Positions 7,860-15,221 of a stretch of 64,000 nt of DNA are shown here, piece by piece (position 1 is the first letter of the stretch; each line of letters begins with the position of its first letter). The DNA comes from Persicitalea jodogahamensis (GTDB taxonomy: Bacteria > Bacteroidota > Bacteroidia > Cytophagales > Spirosomataceae). The translations under genes were made by a program, and so were the position numbers. The notes below the pieces were generated by a model. That model had not been told where the DNA came from. It did no database searches and was given only the letters and a program-made list of their open reading frames with translations. The DNA is taken from positions 234,210 through 298,209 of the forward strand of contig NZ_BMXF01000006.1 in the NCBI RefSeq assembly GCF_014651615.1, written 5' to 3'.

Positions 7860-8116
7860 AAGTACCCATCATTCGTGTAAAACCTTACAAGTCAGAATCT
7901 AAGGCTCTCAGAGGAGCGATTTTGTGAGCAACAGACCTGCAGGGACGGACGGCAGGTCATTGCAGAAAAATATAGAAAGTGAGCGGTATCTGGGCATTCC
8001 TTTCGACCGGCCGAACCGGGGCGGGGTAGTTTGAAAAATGTTCGAAAGTGCCGTTTTATACACCGGGCAAAAAAAGGTCTGTATCTTTAAGACCCCCGAC
8101 CTTCACCCGTCATGCC
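7860..8116. other. Non-coding spacer with small hairpins and a third copy of the duplicated element
   Basis: No gene is seen between the operator of 7205-7678 and the kinase gene. The spacer holds CTCTCAGAG followed by GACCTGC (7934-7940) pairing with GCAGGTC (7952-7958), and at 8038-8068 a stretch TGTTCGAAAGTGCCGTTTTA matching the core of the elements at 5983 and 6913. A weak -7-like TATCTTTA lies at 8082-8089 on the plus strand. Confidence 0.45.
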
Positions 8117-10093
8117 TTGAAGAAGTCAATCCATACGCTTGTTTTCGCGAGTCTGTTTTTCGTACTAAGTACCCTGGACGGACTTGGGCAGCTTGTCGAT
8201 TTCAACCGATCGATTCCTTATCAGCGTGTATTCGTCGATACCGACGAGTTCGGGGCGGATTATCTGCAAACACTCGAAGCGGCGCTGAACGATCCGGCAC
8301 TTAAAAAGGCGGGACGAAGCGACTCGCTGTACTACGCTATCCTGAATGACCTGGCCTACTACTGGCACACGCGAAACCTGAATACAGCTCTGAAACTGGC
8401 TGCCAGAGGCTTGCAGCTTACGAGCCAGCGGAATGAACCGCGCTGGGAGGGCCGGTTCCAGATCACCCTGGGTGCCATTCTGCTCCGGCTCGAAAAGCTG
8501 GATAGCGCGGAAGTGGTACTCGAAGACGCCCGTACAAAAGTACCCGAACAGAATCTGGCCTTCCTGAATACTCAGCTGGGGTATGTATACGAGCGCCGGG
8601 GACAACTCGACAAGGCCACCGACTACGCGCAGGAAGCGCTGCTGCTGGGCCGAAAGTTTCAGGACAAAAAAGTGATTGCCCTGGCGTACAGCGATCTGAG
8701 TAATATTTTCTGGAAACAGGCGAAGTACAAGAAGGGAGTAGAGTACGGCCTTGAGGCGTTGTCCATTTTTGAAGAGCGCGGACTGAACGACCTGGACTAC
8801 GATTTTACGCTCTACGTAGTGGGCAACAACTACCTGGAACTGAAACAATACCAGAATGCGCTGTACTACTACCAGCGCGCGATCGTGATTGGTGAGCGCT
8901 ACGGTTTTTACAACAATCTGAGCGACGTGTATATTTCGCTCGTAGACCTGAACACGTATCTTGGTAAATACAGCGAGGCCGGAAAAGCCGGGAAAAATGC
9001 GATTAAATACGCCGAACTGCTCGACAACAATTTTATGGAGATGCGTTCCTGGCTTTCGGTAGGCAAGCTCCACAACAAGCAGGGCTTACATGAGGCGGCG
9101 GTGGCGGATTTGCGTCGCAGTATCGCTATCGCTACCGACGATTTCGGCGACGAATATTTCCTCAGCCAGGCCTATCAGGCGTTGGGGGAGGCGTTGGCCG
9201 GAACCGGCCAGTATCAGGAAGCGATCGAGGCGTTTTACCGCTACGACAAACTCAAAGACAAGGTTTTTAATGCCGGGTCGGATCAACGGATGTTACAGTT
9301 GCAGACGGAGTTTGAGGTGGCTCAGAAAGAAAATATCATCGGTTTGCAGGAGGCGAAGCTACTCCAACAGCAGCAGCGGCAGACTTTCACCACGATTGCG
9401 GCATTGCTGCTCTTGCTTTTTCTGCTTCTGCTCTACTTTTTTTACCACCAGAACACCCGTAAAAATATCCTGCTCCAGCGCCAAAATCAGGAAAAGGAGG
9501 TATTGCTAAAGGAAGTCCACCATCGGGTAAAAAACAATCTGGAAATCATTTCGAGCCTATTGGTGCTGCAGTCTTCCCACCTGAAAGATCAGCAGGCGGT
9601 GGCGGCCCTGCTGGATATCCAGAACCGCGTTTACTCCATGGGGTTTGTTCACCAGCAACTCTATCAGGGAAAAAAAATGGTCCGTATAAATCTGAACGAC
9701 TATTTCAGGAACCTGGGCGTTCACCTGCTGGAATCGTATGGGAAGCAGGAAACGGTAACGATCGATTACCAGCTCGACTCCATTGATCTCGACCTCGACA
9801 CGGCTATTCCGCTGGGCCTGATCGTGACCGAACTACTTTCCAATGCCCTCAAGTATGCTTTTCCGAAGGACCGAAGCGGAATCATTCGGCTCAATGCCCG
9901 ACTTCAGGAAGATAATACGGTTGCGTTGTCAATAGCCGACGACGGGGTCGGGCAAGTCGCCGGCGATGAAGTACAGGGTACGGGTTTTGGGATGCAGATG
10001 GTCAAGCTGCTCACCCGCCAGCTAGACGGACAGCTCACCGAAGACTTTAGTGCGGGTACCCGGGTTTCATTTGCATTCAGGCTGGCAGCCTGA
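8117..10093 (+). CDS. TPR sensor histidine kinase (HisKA_2/HWE-like)
   Basis: From the TTG at 8117 the product has 658 residues and starts (M)KKSIHTLVFASLFF, a good signal peptide. An in-frame GTG at 8048 would add 23 non-leader-like residues and overlaps a repeated element, so I prefer 8117. A periplasmic part of tetratricopeptide repeats (about 40-385; YVYERRGQLDKATDYAQEAL, YYQRAIVIGERYG) is followed by a membrane helix (about 424-446), a short coiled linker and a kinase core. The phosphoacceptor block KEVHHRVKNNLEIISSLL puts the likely His at 468 or 469; the ATPase has the N box (TELLSNALKYAF) and G box (DDGVG). HHRVKNN marks the HisKA_2/HWE group. It converges on the LytTR regulator gene ending at 10111, with 17 bp between the stops, and the two probably form a two-component pair. 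Confidence 0.87.
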   Translation: MKKSIHTLVFASLFFVLSTLDGLGQLVDFNRSIPYQRVFVDTDEFGADYLQTLEAALNDPALKKAGRSDSLYYAILNDLAYYWHTRNLNTALKLAARGLQLTSQRNEPRWEGRFQITLGAILLRLEKLDSAEVVLEDARTKVPEQNLAFLNTQLGYVYERRGQLDKATDYAQEALLLGRKFQDKKVIALAYSDLSNIFWKQAKYKKGVEYGLEALSIFEERGLNDLDYDFTLYVVGNNYLELKQYQNALYYYQRAIVIGERYGFYNNLSDVYISLVDLNTYLGKYSEAGKAGKNAIKYAELLDNNFMEMRSWLSVGKLHNKQGLHEAAVADLRRSIAIATDDFGDEYFLSQAYQALGEALAGTGQYQEAIEAFYRYDKLKDKVFNAGSDQRMLQLQTEFEVAQKENIIGLQEAKLLQQQQRQTFTTIAALLLLLFLLLLYFFYHQNTRKNILLQRQNQEKEVLLKEVHHRVKNNLEIISSLLVLQSSHLKDQQAVAALLDIQNRVYSMGFVHQQLYQGKKMVRINLNDYFRNLGVHLLESYGKQETVTIDYQLDSIDLDLDTAIPLGLIVTELLSNALKYAFPKDRSGIIRLNARLQEDNTVALSIADDGVGQVAGDEVQGTGFGMQMVKLLTRQLDGQLTEDFSAGTRVSFAFRLAA

Positions 10094-10110
10094 GCCGTCG
10101 TAGTAGTACT

Positions 10111-10842
10111 TCAAATGGAATAGATTCTGCTGAGGAGTTCTTCCCGCATCGACTTGCTCAACGGAATGACCTTGTCTACCACCACGACATGGGTTGATCC
10201 TACTTCCTCGACCAGGGCAATGTTGATGAGAAAAGAACGATGGACGCGCAGAAAGTGGCCCGTTGGCAGTTTTTCCTCGATTTCTTTCAGAGTGGCTACC
10301 AGCAGGTATTCTTCGCTCTTGGTGTAAATACGGCAGTAGTTCCGCTCTGCTTCTATGTACAATACGTCCCCGATCATCACTTTGACCATGGCATCGTTGT
10401 GCCGGACAAAAATCCGGTCGTCAAACACGGCCGATTCCAAATCCGCAGTTCCATTTTTTTTGGAAGCCAGAACATGGCTTGCCACCAGTTCAATGGCGCG
10501 CTGCAATTCCTGCTTCTTAAAGGGCTTGGAAAGAAAAGCGAAAGGGTTGGATGCCTTCGCTCGATCAAAATGTGCATCGTCGTCGTTAGCGGTGAGATAA
10601 ACCACCGCCAGATTATGCTCGCGCTGCAGCCGCTCGACGGTCTGAATACCGTCCAGCACTCCTTTGAGCTGAATGTCCATCAGTATCAGATCAGGTTTAT
10701 GTTCCCGCGCCAGCACCAATGCTTCTTCTCCCCGAGGTACCGTGCCACATACTACGTAACCCAGGCCTTCGAGCTGAAGGGCAAGATTAGCCGCAATGAG
10801 CATCTCATCCTCGACAATCAGAATCTTTAAGGGTAAAGTCAT
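10111..10842 (-). CDS. LytTR-family response regulator
   Basis: 243 residues from the ATG at 10842 (MTLPLKILIVEDE). An in-frame ATG at 10893 overlaps the promoter -7 box (10891-10898), so it cannot be the start. The receiver domain (1-120) has the acidic pair E11/D12, the phosphoacceptor D56 in LILMDIQL, and the conserved Thr and Lys (VVYLTAND, FLSKPF). The C-terminal LytTR DNA-binding domain (about 140-243) shows YIEAERNYCRIYT and HFLRVHRSFLIN. LytTR proteins bind pairs of 9-bp direct repeats about 21-22 bp apart, which is close to the operator spacing seen at 1483, 7816 and 13880. It is the likely partner of the convergent kinase gene. Confidence 0.92.
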   Translation of the reverse strand: MTLPLKILIVEDEMLIAANLALQLEGLGYVVCGTVPRGEEALVLAREHKPDLILMDIQLKGVLDGIQTVERLQREHNLAVVYLTANDDDAHFDRAKASNPFAFLSKPFKKQELQRAIELVASHVLASKKNGTADLESAVFDDRIFVRHNDAMVKVMIGDVLYIEAERNYCRIYTKSEEYLLVATLKEIEEKLPTGHFLRVHRSFLINIALVEEVGSTHVVVVDKVIPLSKSMREELLSRIYSI

Positions 10843-10890
10843 AAATGTGTGTATTAATCTATAAATGTAGGGGGAAAAAATAAAATTACC

Positions 10891-10898
10891 CAAAGATA
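10891..10898 (-). promoter_or_regulatory. -7 box of the LytTR regulator gene
   Basis: TATCTTTG on the minus strand is a perfect TAnnTTTG. It lies 49 bp before the ATG at 10842 and excludes the upstream ATG at 10893. No clear -33 TTG is seen. Confidence 0.6.
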
Positions 10899-11044
10899 CA
10901 CTAGTCTGTGCAGTCTAATCTGGTTCGCTTTATTTAATATTCCCTCCACTGTGGTGCCAACGGCACACACCGCTCCACAAGAGCAGTCCATTTCCGCATC
11001 CTGACTTTTAAGAAGCGGAAACAGTAAATAGGGGCAGGGGCTGC

Positions 11045-12820
11045 TTAGCCGAAGATTTCTCCCAACAGGATTTCGTATCGTGGATCTTGTTCAAAGCCCG
11101 TGAGCCAGTCGCGCACGATGGATTTGAAAAAAAGCATTGGCGGCTCGTGCTGCTCAATGGCCGCCTCGAAGTAAGTACAGGCTGTGTTCAGGTCGCCCAG
11201 GCAGGCATGGACAATCCCCAGGTCGTAGCGGGCGACGGGCTGTGACTGGTTGAGGGCCACCATCTGATCGAGGATGTCCCGGGCCTTGTCTGCTTCGCCT
11301 GCGCGTCCGTACAGCGCGCCACAAGCGCTCAGGGTCATGCCGTTTCGGTTGAGTTCGCAGGCTTTTTCCAGGTGTTGACGCGCCACATCAAAGTTTTTCT
11401 GAACAATCAGATTCATCCCTACCAGGCTGTGTCCGCCCCAGAAAGTGGGTTCGAGCGCGACCAGCCGCCGCCCCTGTGCAATGGCTGCGTCGGCTTTGCC
11501 CGCTACCCAATAGACATAGCCTGCGTAAAAATTATTGATAAGGGAAAAAGGTTCGAGCGATAAGGCCTGCTCGGCCTGCTTTTCGGCCTGAGCGTGATTT
11601 CCCCGAATGCTGAGCAGCAATGCATACTGCCCGCGCAGCTCGGCGGTGTTCCAGTTGAATTCCAGCGCCTTCTTGAAAGATTTGGCCGCCTGGTCGAAAT
11701 TCCATTCGTAAAGCATCTGCATGCGGGCCAGGGCCAGGTAGCTTTCGGCGATGGTGTCATCGAGTTGCAGGGCCTGCTCGGTGGCCTGGCGCATCAGCGG
11801 CAGACTTTGTTCGGAGGGCAGGTGCCTGTAAAACCACATGTTGAGGTAGCAGGAAGCGATGCCTGCGTAAGCGATGGCGTAGGCAGGTTCCAAAGCAATA
11901 GCTTCGCGGTAGTAGCTGATAGCCTTGTTATACTCTTCGGCCCCGGCGAATTTATTGTGGTAAAATTTTCCGTGCAGGTAGAGTTGGTAAGCGGCCGGGT
12001 TATTGGTGTAGCGTTTGAGCGTGGTCTGCTGGGTTTCGCCGAGGAGCTGAACTTTTATTTCCCGCAAAATAGCCAGGGCAATCTCGTCCTGAATATCAAA
12101 AACGTCTTTCAGCTCCCGGTCATAATGCTCCGACCAGAGGTGGTAGCCGTCTTCCACTTTGACCAACTGCGCCGTGATGCGGAGCCGATTGCCCGCCCGC
12201 CGTACACTCCCTTCCAGAATATGCGCCACGTTCAATTGCTCGCCGACCAGCCGCAGATCCTTGTTCTGACCTTTGAAAGTAAAGGAAGAAGTACGCCCGG
12301 CGACTTTGAGGTTCGGGACATGGCTTAGCACATTGATGATTTCTTCCGTGATGCCGTCGCTGAAATACTCCTGCCCGGCATCGCCGCTCATGTTCACAAA
12401 CGGCAGCACGGCAATCGACACCTCGACCGTGTTTTCGGTAGCTATTTTGTCGATCTCGGCCTGCTTGCGGTAATCGGTGGGGCTGATCTGGAAGGCATTA
12501 TTGAAGTACTTGCTGAAATTCTGCGGACTTTCGATGCCGATCAGGTAGGCAATTTCAGAAATCCGCAGGTCGGTTTCGGCCAGAAAGCTCCGGGCTTTGT
12601 CCAGCTTCTTCTGTCGGATGAAGAGGGTTGTTGAGAGCCCCGACTTCTCTTTAATGATACGATGCAGTTGGGCGCGACTGATACCGATTTCGTGGCAGAT
12701 TTCATCCGGCGAAAGTCCCAGGTTGTCCAGGCTTTCGTCCAGCAGGGCATTCAGCTTTTCAAAAACTTCCATATCGTGAGGGCGAAAAAATTCCCGTAAG
12801 ATACGGAATCGGCGCATCAC
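11045..12820 (-). CDS. AraC-type regulator fused to TolB/FlgO-like domain and TPRs
   Basis: 591 residues; an ATG 16 codons inside (MEVFEKL, at 12772) is an equally good start. An AraC/XylS double helix-turn-helix lies at the N terminus (about 18-118; EICHEIGISRAQLHRIIKEKSG, then ISEIAYLIGIESPQNFSKYFNNAF and SPTDYRK). A FlgO/TolB-like domain follows (about 134-255; AVLPFVNMSGD, EYFSDGITEEI, ILEGSVRRAGNRLRI, LWSEHYDRE), then about eight TPRs to the end. No signal peptide or membrane helix is seen, so it is probably cytoplasmic. This architecture is frequent in Bacteroidota and its signal is unknown. AraC dimers typically contact two direct half-sites with a 21-bp period, so it is a strong candidate for the ATTGTTGCA operators on either side. 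Confidence 0.88.
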   Translation of the reverse strand: MMRRFRILREFFRPHDMEVFEKLNALLDESLDNLGLSPDEICHEIGISRAQLHRIIKEKSGLSTTLFIRQKKLDKARSFLAETDLRISEIAYLIGIESPQNFSKYFNNAFQISPTDYRKQAEIDKIATENTVEVSIAVLPFVNMSGDAGQEYFSDGITEEIINVLSHVPNLKVAGRTSSFTFKGQNKDLRLVGEQLNVAHILEGSVRRAGNRLRITAQLVKVEDGYHLWSEHYDRELKDVFDIQDEIALAILREIKVQLLGETQQTTLKRYTNNPAAYQLYLHGKFYHNKFAGAEEYNKAISYYREAIALEPAYAIAYAGIASCYLNMWFYRHLPSEQSLPLMRQATEQALQLDDTIAESYLALARMQMLYEWNFDQAAKSFKKALEFNWNTAELRGQYALLLSIRGNHAQAEKQAEQALSLEPFSLINNFYAGYVYWVAGKADAAIAQGRRLVALEPTFWGGHSLVGMNLIVQKNFDVARQHLEKACELNRNGMTLSACGALYGRAGEADKARDILDQMVALNQSQPVARYDLGIVHACLGDLNTACTYFEAAIEQHEPPMLFFKSIVRDWLTGFEQDPRYEILLGEIFG

Positions 12821-12923
12821 CGCCTACTGCGGGGCATAGTGATGCCGTGTACCCTGACTAATGGAACGAGTGGGTATAAGGGCTATCGGGTCCACCTGTG
12901 TATTGATTTCGTAAACATGAAAT

Positions 12924-13064
12924 CTAAGGCCACAGATCCCCCGTGATGTCATCCCAGCTGATATCGAATTTATTGCCGGAAATATCCAGGTAATCGTACT
13001 TTTTGGAATCGAACAGGCCAATGGCGCCAATGATGGCAGTGAGGGAAAGAAGAAAGAATTTCAT
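12924..13064 (-). CDS. Small hydrophobic-leader protein, 46 residues
   Basis: An ATG at 13062-13064 opens MKFFLLSLTAIIGAIGLFDS, followed by a short acidic and aromatic tail (KKYDYLDI, FDISWDDITGDLWP) and a TAG stop. The leader looks like a signal peptide or single membrane anchor and the tail like a small exported peptide. It lies 76 bp downstream of the TPR lipoprotein gene on the same strand with no terminator between, so it may share that transcript and its operator-bearing promoter. No family is recognised and its expression is inference. It is easily missed because of its length. Confidence 0.5.
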   Translation of the reverse strand: MKFFLLSLTAIIGAIGLFDSKKYDYLDISGNKFDISWDDITGDLWP

Positions 13065-13140
13065 AGGGTGATGGAGTTAGATAGTGGAAGTGAAATTAGA
13101 TTTTGAAGTAGTTTTCAGCCTACTGACTGAGGGAAACCCC

Positions 13141-13773
13141 TCAATCTGGCAGGGCGTAAGCAGTCAGGGAAGACGTCAGGTGCAGCGAAGTTTGGTAATC
13201 TACCAATGCTCCCGGTTGGTCACCCAGGGCGTACTTTACCTTTGAGCGGTAGTTATATACGGTCGCAAAGTCGGGCCGGGCAGCAATGACGCGGTCGAAA
13301 TCGGCTAGTGCTTTCTTATAGTTGTGCAGCTTGTAGTACGCCGCGCCCCGGTTGTAGCGGGCGTCGGTACGATACGGGTCCTGACGCAGCGCGACTGAGT
13401 AGTCGGCTACGGCTTCACCATAATCGGCGGCATCGAAGCGGGCCGTGGCGCGGTTGTAATGCACATCGGCAAATTCGGCATCCAGCCGCAGGGTTTGATC
13501 ATAGTCGGCGATGGCTCCGACCAGGTCCCGGGTTTTGAACCGGGCGTTGCCCCGGTTGAAGTAGCCCGCCGTCAGGCTGGGGTCCAAGCTCAGCGCCAGA
13601 TCATAATTCTGGATGGCGGCGGGGTAGTCGTTTACCTGATACAACTCATTGGCCTTCTGGAGAAAGTTCCGGGCGTTGGCGTGGTCTAGCCGGAGGGAAC
13701 TGCCTTGTCCCGGCCCGCGCTGACAAGCTGCGGCGAGGCAAAGGCTAAGCAGAAAAGCAGTAGAAGTTTTCAT
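13141..13773 (-). CDS. TPR lipoprotein
   Basis: 210 residues. A lipoprotein signal peptide MKTSTAFLLSLCLAAAC (Cys17) is followed by about five tetratricopeptide repeats (about 33-200): NYDLALSLDPSLTAGYFNRG, DYDQTLRLDAEFADVHYNRA and ADFDRVIAARPDFATVYNYR. TPR lipoproteins act as scaffolds for protein complexes in the envelope; the partner here is unknown. The promoter (13844-13851) carries four half-sites of the operator shared with the small secreted proteins at 967 and 7205, which links it to that regulon. The 46-residue gene at 12924-13064 probably follows in the same transcript. Confidence 0.85.
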   Translation of the reverse strand: MKTSTAFLLSLCLAAACQRGPGQGSSLRLDHANARNFLQKANELYQVNDYPAAIQNYDLALSLDPSLTAGYFNRGNARFKTRDLVGAIADYDQTLRLDAEFADVHYNRATARFDAADYGEAVADYSVALRQDPYRTDARYNRGAAYYKLHNYKKALADFDRVIAARPDFATVYNYRSKVKYALGDQPGALVDYQTSLHLTSSLTAYALPD

Positions 13774-13843
13774 AGCGTAGATAAATTACGTTGAGATTGA
13801 TTGCAAGAAGTTGAGTAAGAGGGGCAGCGAATTAAGACAAGGG

Positions 13844-13961
13844 CAAAGCTATCGGCCTGGTAGGAGAAGCACTATCACTATTGTTTCAATCTCATGCACT
13901 ATTGTGTCAGAATAAAAATATCCGGCTTGCACTATTGTTGCAGACTTGTACTATTGTTGCA
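13844..13961 (-). promoter_or_regulatory. Promoter with four operator half-sites upstream of 13141-13773
   Basis: The -7 box TAGCTTTG on the minus strand (13844-13851) is a perfect TAnnTTTG. Plus-strand half-sites start at 13880 (ATTGTTTCA), 13901 (ATTGTGTCA), 13934 (ATTGTTGCA) and 13953 (ATTGTTGCA). The first two lie 29 and 50 bp from the box edge, the same offsets as at the other two promoters; the last two are 19 bp apart. Most copies are preceded by (C)ACT. Confidence 0.72.
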
Positions 13962-14058
13962 CGGGCCCCCTTCCAGTTGCTCCAAACGCAGCTTTTGTGT
14001 TTTGTGCGAAAAAATAGATTTTCGCCTCATGTTGGGAGGCTGCGTATACTGTGATTCA

Positions 14059-14094
14059 TAAAAAAAGCGGAAGAACCTTCCGGCTCTTCCGCTT
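14059..14094 (-). terminator. Terminator after the decayed T9SS cargo gene
   Basis: AAGCGGAAGA (14065-14074) pairs with TCTTCCGCTT (14085-14094). On the minus strand a run of T follows. It lies about 90 bp past the decayed sorting domain, as for the intact cargo genes. Confidence 0.8.
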
Positions 14095-14181
14095 CGCGCT
14101 TACTGTTTTTTGGCTAATTGTTTAAGTGAAAACCGCGGTCTGGTGAGCCGGTCATCACCTGTCTGGATCCATATCACGCTA

Positions 14182-15098
14182 CTACTTGTTCACCCGCGTG
14201 ATGCCTTGTCAATTTAGCGCGTATAGTCCTGATCAGGTAGAGCCCCGTCCGCAAAGTACCCGCCGCAATGCTACTGCGCTAAGTCCTTCGACCAATTCTT
14301 CTGTGCGAGTCTGCCCGGCTCGTCGGGTCGAGCATTGAGTAGACATAGGCCTGTGACTGGGAAAGTAAGACCATATCTCGCCCGTCGGGCATCCACCCGC
14401 GCAAGTATGGACAGCCGATCCGACTGACTCGGAGCAGAGATAAAATGTTGTGTGAAAGTATTTTCAGCCCGGAGGCAGTCAGGCCTCTGGGCTTCTAAAA
14501 TAAATCCAAATACCTCTAAACGCTCATAATCAGATAGGAGCGAAAGATCGAAGTGTTGATAATTAGTATCTCGGGCTATTAAGAGGTGGGGGGCAATTTC
14601 ACCGTCGCAAATGGTAGCGAATCAATTGCTGAAAGCTCATTATTCCACGGCGATATCAGTGGAGGGGTCGCGGATGATGCAATACTTAAAAAGCACGCAA
14701 AGAGTAAAGACTGTTATTCCCGGTCTGGAGGATGGATTTTACTACCAGTAATCTGTAAAAGGGACTCGCAGAGTCTGGGTAGGTGTGTGTGTATAGTTAG
14801 ATAAGCAGGTAGTGCGCCCATCCTCCAATTCACCGGGATTGAGATTTTGTTTTGGCTTGGCCGGGGTTTTGTCATTTCATAAACTAGCTCAATGCTACCT
14901 CCTGTGTGCCCCCGCTTTTCTCAGAAGGCTGTAACGGGTGGATCCAGCATAAAATCACTCAGGGAGCCCCGTCAATCCTAGTTTGGAGAGTGCCATTCCG
15001 CATCTGCACCGTTGGGCCAAAATAGCCCCCGGATGAAAGGACGTGGCTTCTGACGCAAGCGACAAGGAAGCATCTACTGTCATTAAAAAGTTTTTCAT
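14182..15098 (-). pseudogene. Decayed T9SS cargo protein gene
   Basis: The minus strand begins at an ATG (15098) with MKNFLMTVDASLSLAS, like a damaged leader, and ends at a TAG (14182) with a damaged sorting domain. Across frames this reads LYLIRTI, then ALN, a stop, then QGITRVNK, matching ALNQQGVVRVSKQ of the intact gene at 3759-5909. Upstream of it SMLDPTSRADSHRR matches FEVLDLTGRVRQSQ. Several stops and frameshifts lie between. A perfect -7 box TACGTTTG (15188-15195, minus strand) and the terminator at 14059-14094 complete the outline of a once functional gene. No other coding signal is seen in 13962-15221, so this explains most of that gap. Confidence 0.65.
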
Positions 15099-15221
15099 AA
15101 CGTTAGTTTTCAAAAGACAGACTGCGCTGCCATATAGTGGAGCAAAACAATGCTATTTCCCGCATATCCCCCAGATAAAGGCATGGACAAACGTATGGAC
15201 AAAAACATAACTTACTAATAG

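Noticed and set aside
8048..8116. GTG start for the TPR kinase
   Set aside because: It overlaps a repeated DNA element and adds residues that spoil the signal peptide; the TTG at 8117 gives a typical leader.
10857..10893. Upstream ATG for the LytTR regulator
   Set aside because: It coincides with the -7 box TATCTTTG, so it would not be transcribed; the ATG at 10842 starts the receiver domain correctly.
12824..13030. 68-codon minus-strand frame
   Set aside because: It overlaps the better 46-residue frame at 12924-13064 and has no leader or recognisable composition.
14586..14804. 72-codon plus-strand frame
   Set aside because: It lies antisense in the decayed cargo gene, has no family pattern and no convincing start region.
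14182..15221. Regulatory RNA in the 1-kb gap
   Set aside because: Matches to a leader and sorting domain explain the stretch better as a pseudogene; no strong conserved hairpins besides the terminator.
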